In this document: positions 37,115-48,291 of the stretch, piece after piece
Layout: each line of letters opens with the position of its first letter
Numbering within the stretch: position 1 is the stretch's first letter
Assembly: GCA_021234155.1 (NCBI GenBank)
Contig: JAJEKV010000300.1
Location: 1-64,000 of the forward strand
DNA: 64,000 nt
Source of the DNA: Isoetes taiwanensis
Lineage: Eukaryota > Streptophyta > Lycopodiopsida > Isoetales > Isoetaceae
Reading direction: 5' to 3'
Translations under genes and position numbers: made by a program
The notes under the pieces: model-generated
What the model was told of the DNA's origin: nothing
What the model saw: the letters and a program-made list of their open reading frames with translations, nothing else
Databases searched by the model: none

Positions 37115-37246
37115 TTGCAGGGAATAAAATGAGCCATCTTAGAGAAACGATCAACGAAAACCACGATGGCATCATAAACCCGAGAGACTGGCAACTCCGG
37201 GATAAAGTCTATAGAAATGCTCTTTCAAGGTCCATCTGGTACCGGC
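37115..37246 (-). pseudogene. Gypsy A integrase catalytic core, N-terminal fragment
   Basis: Minus-strand reading continues directly from the integrase zinc-finger part at 48292, once the 11-kb insertion and one CCGGC are discounted. It shows the block K.ISIDFI.ELP, then [17 protein letters not shown], the first catalytic-aspartate region of Ty3/gypsy integrases. It stops at 37114, where repeat C begins; the remaining two catalytic residues are not in the window. One TGA stands where the family has W. Confidence 0.85.
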
Positions 37247-38903
37247 TGTGACGTCCCCTACTCATATACGGTGCACTCACCGTATACAAACAGGAGTTCA
37301 TCCCCCATACCAGCTCCATGCTAATATAGGGCCCTCCACGTATCACTGCAACCTTGAAGAGTTCCAGTGGGAAGAATGAAGGGGTCCTTTACCCTGTCTC
37401 CCTCAGGGCCTACCTAGCTGCGGAAGCGCAATATACATGTCAGTAGTACATACATCAACATCATAAGACCATCACGAAGGATGGCTCATCACATATTTGC
37501 ATAGACAAAGATCAGTACATCACATATGGAATCCTACCCAAGGCTCAGACTCAAAGGGGATGACTGACGGCTTGGGTCTCCAGAGTTCATTGCAGACAGA
37601 ATTCATGGCAATGGATTTGGCTGGCATAAGAACATGGCTTAGGGTTGTCCACTCCATCCGCCCCTCTGTGCACACTTTGCGAGTAGGCTGAAAAGTGTTG
37701 GGACTGGATCAGTAGCCAGCGGATCGTGGCGAAGGGGCTACATCTGGGGGTTGCATCTCCCGGTTCCGATGGGGCGGGTAGGGATCTCTCCCCTCGAGAT
37801 CTACATGCGACTCAAAAGGAGACTAGAGGGCCCTTGCCCTTATTCGACTTGAACCCTTTGGAGAGTGACGCATCACCCCGCGTGTCGAGCCCATGCCTTG
37901 CCCACACTTTCGGTGGCAAGCCATTAGACCTAGTCCCAATGATCCCTGGTAGGCCTTACACACCGGAGGGATGGATTCAGAGTCGAGAACATGAACCTCC
38001 TTCTCGCCCGGTCTGGCCCCTTCACCCACAACCTAGTGTGGTTCTTGTACACAGGCCGAATCTATAGTGTGCTAGAGAGGCTAATCTAGGAGCATCTACT
38101 ACCAAGCTTTAGGTCTCTACCCCTCTTCCCAATACAAGGAGTTCATAGAGATATCATCCACATACATCACGAGAACAACTAAAGAACTATATCTAATCTA
38201 TATCATAGAGTTAGGTTCTTTAGTTAGAGTCTGCATATCTAGAGATCTAGAGAGCTGCTATGGGCAATTTAATAGGCTAAACCTCACTGATTCTATGTCT
38301 AGAAGATGGTTTAAGCTATTAAATTAACTAAATACGATCCTTGGGTTGCTCCTCGACGAGGGCCGACCATCTTTGGCTGCTTTCGAATCAAGGGAAACTA
38401 ATGGTGCCATTCTCTCGGGGCCAGTGCGGGGAGGGGGTTTTGACTCACCGGCAGCCAAAGCAGAGCTCTAAAACCCTAGGAGCGAAAATGGGCAAGTTAG
38501 GGTTCTCCTACTTAAATAGGCAAGGGGTTAGGCTAGGGTTTCCAATTATCCCCTTTAGGCATGTGGGATAATTGGGAATGGGCCCACTTGCCTTTAATAG
38601 CTAGGTGGCCAAATGTGCCCACATGGAAATGTGTGCACCCAAATGTGCCCACATGGAAATGTGTGCACCTAAATGTGCCCACATGGAAATGTGTGCACCT
38701 AATTAATGCCCACATGGGAAATGTGTGCACCTTAATAAATGTGCATGTGCACATTAATAAGAAATGCACATACCTAGCAGCAAGTTGCCCCTAGGGGCTA
38801 CTAGCCTGGCTACGTCATTACCGTCGGTCGGGGGTGGTGGCAGCGTGGCGAGGCGATGCGATTATACGCCACGGGACCGTATCTTTGTCTTTGGAACGTC
38901 ACA
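37247..38903 (-). repeat. Element B 3' LTR
   Basis: 1,657 bp, TGTGACG...GAACGTCACA on plus, so both ends carry TGTGAC/GTCACA. A TATTTAAG box on the minus strand lies at about 38509-38519. It contains four 30-bp tandem units at 38611-38732. It differs from the other LTR mainly at CAG/CTG/CCAG positions, so its age should not be read from divergence. Confidence 0.92.
38611..38732 (+). repeat. 30-bp tandem repeat in 3' LTR, four units
   Basis: The unit is AAATGTGCCCACATGG plus AAATGTGTGCACC(T/C), repeated at 38611, 38641, 38671 and a 32-bp variant at 38701. The 5' LTR has five. Confidence 0.93.
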
Positions 38904-38916
38904 TTCTCCCCACCTT
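38904..38916 (-). promoter_or_regulatory. Element B polypurine tract
   Basis: AAGGTGGGGAGAA on the minus strand directly abuts the 3' LTR start, the expected plus-strand primer of reverse transcription. A second AAGGTGGGGAGA occurs about 42 bp upstream (38945-38956 on +). Confidence 0.88.
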
Positions 38917-38999
38917 GAAATGATGCTGTTCGCAGCATCGTGGGTCTCCCCACCTTGGAATCTTCCTAACCTGCAATCAACCTGATGCATACGATATAC

Positions 39000-39523
39000 T
39001 ACTATAATACTTACACATTTATTACGATTACCTTAAGGTAATATTTTTTAAATCATTATTACGCCATTACATTATCAAATAACTTGTCAATTAAGTAACT
39101 TCTATTAAAACAAGGTACTTATTAGTTCCGATTATCATAACATTTAGGTTATCACAATTTAACACTTTCATATACCATTATTATTTAAGGTACTCTTCAT
39201 TCCTTGCAACACATTCCAACAAAATTTGTGTTGCAAGTCTTCGCACCTGTAATCCTGCATTAATTTTACAATATCTATAATTACATACTTACTATGTTAA
39301 TTATTAGAATTACTCTAAGGTAATGTTTAAGACATTCTTGTACTATTTCATTATCAATTAACTTATCACTTCATAACTTAATCCGCCAAGGTAATTATTA
39401 ACCTTACTTAATACAACATTTAAGTTTATCAAAGTTTATCAATTTCATACAAAATTTACACTTCTAAGGTACTATTCATCCCTTGCAACACATTACAACA
39501 AAATTTGTGTTGCAAGCCGTCGT
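39000..39523. repeat. Direct repeat with conserved stem-loop, interior of element B
   Basis: Two AT-rich units of about 240 bp (39000-39250 and 39285-39523) share TTAAGGTAAT, CCTTGCAACACA and TTTGTGTTGCAAG words. Each carries a hairpin with 11-bp arms CTTGCAACACA/TGTGTTGCAAG and a 13-base loop (39203-39237 and 39482-39516). The arms are conserved while the rest has drifted. Confidence 0.75.
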
Positions 39524-39524
39524 G

Positions 39525-42350
39525 GAGTTCGACCTCCTTGCCCTCAGGAGCTCTATTGGCCCGAATTAGAGCCCCACGTTATTACCATTTTAATTATTAA
39601 TAAAATTTTGGTTATATGGTGACCACCCACCTATCTACATGAATGCATGGCTAATCTCCGTAGGAAGAGGATGCTTCTTCCATCGTGTAGTGGAGCAGCG
39701 CCCTATAATGCCTATATGCGCTCATGCCTACACCCTAGTTGCCCGGGTGGAGGATAGGGTCCTTCAGTATATAGGCGTGAAGGACGATTCCTCCTATCAA
39801 AGCATATATGGGGCTAGAGGTGCTTTTCCTATCAATGCATTCTGAATGACCTCCTTTCTCGAGAGGTCGTCTACTTAGTGGAGCAGTAGACTTTCTAATC
39901 TACCTTCCACTCATCCAAGCGAGAGCGGTCATGCCTACATTGACATTACACCCGCCCTAGAGATCCGTAGTGGTCTCATCATCGATAACAACGCATGCAA
40001 CCCATACCAAGCATAGGTTGCATGCGTGATTAATCTTAACTACACATGAAACTAATCTAAACACAAATCGACATGCAGGCGATTTTTGCTTTGGCTCCTT
40101 TAATGCATGTGATTAATATAATTACCCTAAGGTAATATTTATGAATTAACATTATCATAGTATCGGATACATTACTTAGATGGTACAATTATATTTACTC
40201 TAAGCTTTTGCAATATTTAGCGACTTTTAGATCGCAATTATTTAAACAATAACCCTGATTTAGACCTATTGTTACATAGACAAGGTTTTAATTATCATAT
40301 ACACAAGAATTAGATGTGCTTCTTATTCTCTTCCTTGGGTCCTGCATTACCCTTGGAAGTATATCCCTAAGATGCACTTAAGTATATCCGAATTCTATTT
40401 TCTATTTATATTTATAAGGACCCGAGGTCATATAGCTATTCTTGGAAGGAATTGCGTCCTTGCGAAGGATTAATTAACATGCTACCTCACATTACCATTG
40501 TTATTTAACTTATTTCCCTATGATACATATACGTACAACAATTTCTATCCAGTTATTAGGATCTATATTTAACTTATCTATAACTTATCTATATTACCTT
40601 ACCTAAGGCTAGAACGCATCCCCCCATTGAGACGGCATCGAGTAATTTGGAGATGACTTGGTCGTTGCATCGCTCCCATAGTTTTGCTCCACTTCATTGG
40701 TGTAGTTAGCTACTACGTCAGTCTCGCACGTTGAAGGCCTCCTGAGCACTAAGGTATCTATCTATCTTACGCTCTATTCGCTTCGGCCATTGCCGGAGTG
40801 AACTCTATTCTACGGGTCGGTCAATTCGATGCAAGTACGTTCAATCATAATATTGAGCCCTCCCACTTTCTTCGAAAAGAAAATGGTCCTGCACCCCTTC
40901 AATGACGTTGTACACAACATCATATCTATTCTCTCCCCTTAACAGGTTATATGCTTCTTACTTAGCGCATTAATTTACTAGCCTTAGCTAACATATAGAA
41001 CCATCTAAGATGGATTCACATGTTATGTTATCATTTATTTCAATATAGTTATGGGTTACCTACTTAGTTAGAACGATTCTAAACCACAAGGTTTTGTCAC
41101 GACGACAATTCCTTTTGTCTCAAAAGACTATTTAATTACTATAATTCTTATTTTAGATGTACCTTACATGTATTATTCTTTTATATTCTAGAGATTCCCC
41201 CTTTCTTAGTTATTTAAACTCTTGGAATATTCCTACCAATCGAATTGATGCCATCGTAACAAGTTGGCCGGACTTGTTAGATTACTTCTTTTCTTTCGGT
41301 TGGATTATTCTTTTGGAGGTGCTAGATTTATACATGGTCAACAATTATCCTAGTAATGATTCCTTCTTAGCGAGGAGATCAATCTCACCAAGTGGTTTCA
41401 ATACGTTGGATGACTGTTAACAATCGTGTATAATTTTAGTTACTCTCATGTGTTTCCTTCCCAATACTTGATGCTTAGCTCAATATTGGGGCAATCCTTT
41501 CGGCGAGAATATCTAAGAATGCCTTCTAATCCCAATATGGATGTTACCATCCCTACATTTAACCTACTGGGCCCCATGGCCTTAGATCCTCGAGCTTGTT
41601 AGAAGCTCATCCACTCGTTGCTTGCTTGAAGCAGCAAGGTAACATTCTTCCGAGTCGCTCGATACTTCAATCCCCTTGACGGTGGCTCCTCTTTGATGTA
41701 GATGTTGACTTTGTTCGTTAGAAGCCTCTCATTCTTTGGCTTTGATGGCGTAGTTGATCACTTGAAATCTTCCATGCCGCTTTTCAAAAGCACTGAAGGT
41801 GGCGCCGGTTGAAAAAAGATCTTTCATCTTGAACTCTTTGTCTTGGCAGCTAACGACTCTGTATCCGATATTGTTTCTTCGACTTCATCGATGTCTTATA
41901 CGTCGAGTCCTTTTGTCGTTATCGTGTTGCGAAAGAGTGTTGGCGATGTTGATTGCTTCACCCTCGCAATTGCACGACATCTCTTCCTTTGATGCATTGC
42001 GCTATGGGGGAAGGAATAACAAAGGGAACTATATATGCAACGCATATGGCTTACATAATTACAATTACTACTAGAGCTACTAGGTCCCCTTGTGCCTCCC
42101 CTTGAGTTGCACACCTACTCCTTGGAAATGTCATCGGTGTTCCTCCGGTGTAATGGTGTTGACGATATATATCCTCCTATTTTGTACGTCATTTCATTAC
42201 TCGGGGTAACTTGTTGATATACTTGGGCCCTCCGGTATTTGTCGGCTATGGCACAACATGCTTTGCATCACATTCTAACTAAAGGTGTGCTGGTCGTTGA
42301 TGCTTTGACATTTCGATGCGCTTCGATCGAATTTCTCGGCGGTAATTGTT
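39525..42350 (-). other. Element B interior, non-coding
   Basis: AT-rich, with repeated CTAAGGTAAT words (40130, 39313) and no long open frame on the minus strand. This is the region where an autonomous element would carry RNase H and integrase. Confidence 0.4.
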
Positions 42351-42374
42351 TCCCCCCCTTCATGATATTTGAAG

Positions 42375-45014
42375 CTATTTGGGGCGTCTCTTGAGGTCGC
42401 GTCTTGCGATTCCTTTGGTTGTACTCCTCACGGAGTTGTTCTCTTCTGCTGATTGTTCTTTGAATCGTCCATCCTTGGGTTCACCAAGTTGCATGCAAGT
42501 CAGCGTGCAAGTTATCGGCTTCGCCTCGCCTAGTTGCTTCTCCATCGAGCTTCCAAACTTCCTTGTTTGATCCCCCTCGATCACATGGCTTGGGCGTTGT
42601 CCGTTCCACGATGCTATGCCGTCTTCTTGTCTTGAGGTACCTTCCGGTGGCTTTGATTGTGCTTTCGTCGGTTTTGATCCTCATGTTGCCTCTAGGGAGC
42701 TTCGTGGAAGAAGTCGGTTGCTAGCACTTCTCCGACTTTCAGTTCGACCTTTGTCCCTCTATGCATGTTGGTCTCTCGGCAAGTAAAACATCATGGCTCT
42801 CCACCGCCTGGCTATATTGTCGGGATAATGGATCCTTATATCATGTGATTGACCCTTGAGTTGTAGAAGTACACGCCTTAGGTATACTCTTGTCGTTGAA
42901 TAGCTTTGGCTATTATCTTGAACTCTCTTTTACCGAAGGTGCTTCACTTGCTATCCTTGTCGTTAAGGTGTCGAATGCTTCTACCTTGGCGTTTGATGTC
43001 CCACATGTGGGAGATCACGATCGGCTTCTTTTCTTCTAATTCTTTTGGTAGGAGTACCGTGAAGCCATCACCTAGTTGTTGAAGGCATATCTCCTCGTCC
43101 TTGATTGCCTTTCGTAAGTCGCGTCTCCATCTAATATCGTGTCATAGCGCATCACCCTATATTACCACAAGGTGGAATTATGGTTGTCGAGATGTTGCCT
43201 TCCTTAGTTGGCTCGTTGATGTCGGGCGTTCCTCCTTCTATTGTTGAGGCCACTTTCGTGTCATAAGTTCGATCAAGTGTTGCTTGCTGCCACAAGATGT
43301 AGTGTTAGCGTCGGCGATGTCACAGTGCATCGGCTGATGATCTTGACATGACCGGTGTTGTCTCTTATTCCCGACATTGGGTGGACCGGCGGTCTTCTAC
43401 TTGAGGGCACTTTAGGAGTGTTTGGAGTGAGAAGGTTTGCTTTGGGCTGCAGTGGGTTTCTCCCTCGTCCTTGCTCTTCCATTTTGATCTTGGGCTATAG
43501 TTGTGCTTCCTTGCTTCCTCATTTGCGCTAAATCCGTAAAACATGACTTTAAACTCATGTTTCTCCACTATATCTGTGAGCATCCGAGATATACAATAGA
43601 CATATACGCATTCACATTGGGATTTTAATTCATCCACTTTTCCAAAACAATTACGAAGATCTACTTAAATGTTTATACTCCTTTAGGGTTTCCCCTCCTC
43701 CTAAAGCGTTTGATTCTTCGGTTTTGCTGCGTCTTCTTCGTTCTGGTTGACTCTGGGGATTCCTTGAGATGCTGCTACTATTGTTGATCTTCATGTCTGA
43801 TTCGAGCTCGTCACCCCAAGTTGCGAAGAGTGTTCGTCAATGTAATCCCTTGAAAAGGATGCTCCTCCTTAATGTGTATGTCCGTCGTAAGGAATGCGGT
43901 GGACGCTCAACGTCCCTATATGCGATTATTAATCGTTGCAAGGTTGCTTAGATGCGGTGCCATTGATCGGTTGAGTAGGATCACTGGTACATTGCGGTCG
44001 GGCGTTCTTGAATGTCTTGAAGCTCGAGATGCGTGGTCGGTAGGCGGGGCATTGTCATTCCTCAAGTAAGTTGAATTTCCGGTCACGACTCACATTGCTT
44101 GGGCTTTGCTTCATTTCCTCCCCATTGCACGGGTGTGGTCGTCTCCATTGCACCTATCATAGCTCCTTCTGGTCGCCTTTGCGTGGTTTGTACCTGCTGG
44201 CTAGGTCGTCTCCTCCGTCCTTTGGGTCCTATCCATTCGAGTCTCGCACTCCTTGGCTGACGTAGTAAAGTCGTCCTTCCTTTGGTTTCTAGGTGTTTCT
44301 GGGTCCAGAATTCTTGTTCGAGCGGAATATTCTCCTCCTTGATCTTGCCTTTAATGCTGATATAGGCCTTCAAGTTGGAGATGTTCCTTCCCTGATATGC
44401 GTCTCCTCCCCTTCATGGTCTCCTACTTTTTGGAACCGATGAAAGTTCTCCTGCTGGTGCAAGGGAGCTGGAAGCTCGTCCTGGTCATCCTTAGGTGCTT
44501 CGTGGTTGTCTAGCTTCGTTGCTCCTTTTGCTGACATTTCATGACATTCGCTTGAGCTGCTGGACTGCGAGGTCGTGGTGATCTTCCCTCCAGTTTCTAT
44601 ATGCTCCTGTGTCGCCATGACTTCTCTCCTCGACGGAAGATTATGCCCTCTGGCCCTAACTCATGATGCTAACGCGGCATCGATGTCTAACGTCTTCCTG
44701 CACCTGTATTTTGCTGCCTTGCGTTCTTCCATTTGAAACTCATGTACGTCGAGTTGGTGAAGGCGTCGAGATCCTCTTTCTGATGTGAGCTCGTGGACGT
44801 GGTAGCCGGGAGGTTGACATCTAGAAGATTCTTGATGCCGTTGGTTACCAAATATTCTTCTCATTTGATGAAGATTGATGATAGGCCGGTGGTGACCTGT
44901 TCTACTCGTTTGTCGATTGAGGTGTTTGTCGTTGTGCTTCCCTCTCTTGGATCTGCCTTTTGGGTCTCCTCTCCTTATCTGTACGTACGGCCGGTGGGAC
45001 CTCGATGTCTTCAA
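42375..45014 (-). other. Element B interior, hydrophilic open segments (possible gag relic)
   Basis: Successive minus-strand open frames (45014-44661, 44618-44370, 44373-44083, 43637-43273, 42684-42375) encode K/R/E/S/T-rich peptides, one starting MATQEHIETGGK at 44618. No CCHC knuckle, protease or RT block was seen. They could be a degraded gag or captured sequence. Confidence 0.35.
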
Positions 45015-45797
45015 GAAGTTGCGCCTCTAGCTCGTCTGTGGCTCTGGCCCTGTACTTCGAAAGCAACTCTCATATATCCTAGAGTCTAAGGGTCTACTTG
45101 AAGGGCTCTCCTACAACATTTTGGGCTCTATAAGCAAGCAAGATGGCTCGAGCAGCATTACTGGAGACATATCTATAATCTCCAAGTCTATGGACATTAG
45201 GACGTGTGGTATGGCATGAAATGAGGGTTGTTTTGCAAGACCTCCATGGTGTTTGAGGCATACTCTAAGGTCCTAGCAAAGTTGGTTTGGGGGAGTCCAA
45301 TCTTTACACATGGAGTGACTTGGGCGGCTCTAGGCTCTAGCTCCTTTCTAGGTATCCTGGGCAATAGGGAGTGTCAATGTGGCGGCTATATAAGTCAAAC
45401 TCTATTAGAAGGACACAGAATTAGGTCAAGGTTTATGCCTTTGGCATGAGCAGAGGTGATGTACCAACAGTTGGACTTGGGGTGCTATGCTGAGGTCTAG
45501 ATGACTATAACAAAGGGGTGTTCTTGGGCACTTCTATCTAGGAGTAAGGCATCAGCTTCGAGCCGAGAGCAATACTTGCGAGGTACTAATGGGATATGCT
45601 TCTATTTACAGACAGACCATAGTTTGGGAAAACAATTCAAGGGTTTGAGCAATTTTGGTCATTTTGAGCTGGGTTTTGACATTTCTAGCCTAATTTGAGG
45701 TCATAAATAGATTCTAGGCTGTCTAATGGTCCTATTGTAACAAATTTCAGGCGATTTGGAGCTCTGTAGCTCAAGTTATGGAGGTTCAAAGTTTGGA

Positions 45798-45866
45798 GGT
45801 CTCACACATTGCGCCCAGACCGATAATGAACTTTTCATTTTCTGTCCTGGCGCGACGTGTGAGACA
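45798..45866 (+). repeat. Left arm of 69-bp inverted repeat inside element B
   Basis: Starts GGTCTCACAC and ends GTGTGAGACA, and contains CGATAATGAA...TTTTCATTTTCTG. It matches the reverse complement of 46311-46379. Each arm also has self-complementary ends. Confidence 0.8.
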
Positions 45867-46310
45867 TCCTCTCAGTTTTGCTTAAAGTGTCCATTTTAAC
45901 TAAAACAAAAGCCAGAATTGACTAACTCAACTCAATTAAACAAGATTAGACATGTTACTTAGTCCAATACTCTTTATACTAACAAAAATTTTCCATCATT
46001 TACAAACTTTTACTGTGGATATCCCTTGATGTAGCTGGCAAGCTGCATGTCCTTCTTCCTTAGTGTCACCCTCTTTCATGATGAATGCGGTGTCGAATCT
46101 TCAAAATCTTTGCACTAGTTTTTGCTCCGTTGCTTCTTGAACCTTGGTCTCCTGCTCTCGTTCTGCCCTCTCCTCTTCTTGTATCTCTCGCTCTATCTGC
46201 TCGTACACTTCTTGGGTCTAATATACAAATCTAACTAACTCTTACCTAAAACTCGATCTAGCATTATACCTTTTTAAAATTCCTCAAGTATTAAGGTGAT
46301 TATGGCTCAA

Positions 46311-46379
46311 TGTCTCACGCGTTAAGCCCGGCAGAAAATGAGATTTTCATTATCGTCTGGCCCTTTGACGTGTGAGACC
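46311..46379 (-). repeat. Right arm of 69-bp inverted repeat inside element B
   Basis: Partner of 45798-45866, 444 bp away, facing it. Together they could be the termini of a MITE-like insertion within element B or a paired regulatory stem near the 5' leader of the element. No target duplication was identified. Confidence 0.8.
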
Positions 46380-46565
46380 TCCCACGAAGGTTTGGCTCAC
46401 TAATTTTAATCTTTTTATGTTCCAATTTGCTTAACTATTACTAGCTTAGCATATACTACCAAAAATGAGAAAAAAAATTTCCCACTTTTCGAGGTTTGAG
46501 GATCCTATCAAGTTAGTACTACTGGGAGCATGGCCAGTGCTTTGCTCTTGGTCTCCAAGAACATT

Positions 46566-46576
46566 GCTCTGATACC
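46566..46576 (-). promoter_or_regulatory. Element B primer binding site (tRNA-iMet type)
   Basis: GGTATCAGAGC on the minus strand, two bases inside the 5' LTR, complementary to the 3' end of initiator tRNA-Met, the usual primer of plant LTR retrotransposons. Confidence 0.9.
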
Positions 46577-46578
46577 TT

Positions 46579-48286
46579 TGTGACATCCCCTACTCATATA
46601 CGATTGCACTCACCAGGTATACAAACAGAGTTCATCCCCATACCAGCTCCATGCTAATATAGGGCCCTCCACGTATCATCCTTTGCAACCTTGAAGAGTT
46701 CGATTGGGAAGAATGAAGGGGTCCTTTACCTGTCTCCCTCGGGGCCTACCTAGGCTCTTGGCGCTTAATATACAAGTCAGTAGTACATACATCAACATCA
46801 TAAGACCATCACGAAGGATGGCTCATCACATATCTGCATAGACAAAGATCAGTACATCACATATGGAATCCTACCCAAGGCTCAGACTCAAAGGGGATGG
46901 CCCGGCGGCTTGGGTCTCGAGTTCATTGCGCATTGCAATTCATGGCAATGGATTTGTTTGGCATAAGAACATGGCTTAGGGTTGTCCACTCCATCCGCCC
47001 CTCACAGTGCACACTTTGCAGAGTAGGGTGAAAAGTGTTGGGACTGGATCAGAGCCCATGGGATCGTGGCCGAAGGGGCTACATCCTGGGTTGCATCTCC
47101 CCAGTTCCGATGGGGCAGGTAGGGATCTCTCCCTCCAGAGATCTACATGCTGACTCAAGGAGACTAGAGGGCCACTGCCCTTATTCGACTTGAACCCACT
47201 GGAGAGTGACGCATCACCCCACGGGTGTCGAGCCCATGCCTTGCCCACACTCAGTGGCAAGCCATTAGACCTAGTCCCAATGATCCCTGGTAGGCCTTAC
47301 ACACCAGAGGGATCGTTCAGGAGTCAGAACATGAACCTCCTTCTCAGCCAGTCTGGCCCCTTCACCCACAACCTGGTGTGGTTCTTGTACACAGGCCGAA
47401 TCTATAGTGTGCTAGAGAGGCTAATCTAGGAGCATCTACTACCAAGCTTTAGGTCTCTACCCCTCTTCCCAATACAAGGAGTTCATAGAGATATCATCCA
47501 CATACATCACAGAAGAACTAAAGAACTATATCTAATCTATATCATAGAGTTAGGTTCTTTAGTTAGAGTCTGGTATCTAGAGATCTAGAGAGCTGCTATG
47601 GGCAATTTAATAGGCTAAACCTACTGATTCTATGTCTAGAAGATGGTTTAAGCTATTAAATTAACTAAATACCTGATCCTTGGGTTGCTCCTCCTGACCT
47701 GAGGCCGACCATCTGCTTTGAAGGCCGCTTTCGAATCAAGGGAAACTAATGGTGCCATTCTCTCGGGGCCAGTGCGAGGAGGGTTTTGACTCCTGGAGCA
47801 GCCAAAACAGAGCTCTAAAACCCTAGGAACGAAAATGGGCAAGTTAGGGTTCTCCTACTTAAATAGGCAAGGGGTTAGGCTAGGGTTTCCAATTATCCCC
47901 TTTAGGCATGTGGGATAATTGGGAATGGGCCCACTTGCCTTTAATAGCTAGGTGGCCAAATGTGCCCACATGGAAATGTGTGCACCCAAATGTGCCCACA
48001 TGGAAATGTCTGCACCTAAATGTGCCCACATGGAAATGTGTGCACCTAAATGTGCCCACATGGAAATGTGTGCACCTAATTGTGCCCACATGGAAATGTG
48101 TGCACCTTAATAAATGTGCATGTGCACATTAATAAGAAATGCACATACCTAGCAAGTTGCCCCCTAGGGGCTACTAGCCTGGCTACACGCCTGCACACGT
48201 CGGTCGGGGTTATGTGTATGCGATGGCGTGGCGAGGCGATGACAAAGATAATGCCATGGGACCAGGTATCGGCTTGGAACGTCACA
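46579..48286 (-). repeat. Element B 5' LTR
   Basis: 1,708 bp, TGTGACA...GTCACA on plus. It is co-linear with 37247-38903, with five instead of four 30-bp tandem units (47958-48107). Confidence 0.92.
47958..48107 (+). repeat. 30-bp tandem repeat in 5' LTR, five units
   Basis: Five exact 30-bp steps (47958, 47988, 48018, 48048, 48078) of the unit seen four times in the other LTR. The difference of one unit shows unit gain or loss after insertion, or assembly collapse. Confidence 0.93.
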
Positions 48287-48291
48287 CCGGC

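Larger units (their letters stand above)
37247..48286 (-). mobile_element. LTR retrotransposon B, full-length, no recognisable pol
   Basis: An 11,040-bp element with two similar LTRs in the same orientation, flanked by the 5-bp target duplication CCGGC (37242-37246 and 48287-48291). The primer site next to the right LTR and the purine tract next to the left LTR put it on the minus strand. The 7.7-kb interior has only short, K/R/E-rich open frames at 42.4-45.0 kb and no RT, RNase H or integrase motif that I could see, so it resembles a large non-autonomous derivative (LARD). It sits in the gypsy A integrase, exactly in frame. Confidence 0.92.

Noticed and set aside
38611-38732. CRISPR-like array
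   Set aside because: The 30-bp units are directly tandem without spacers and lie inside an LTR; the context is a plant retrotransposon.
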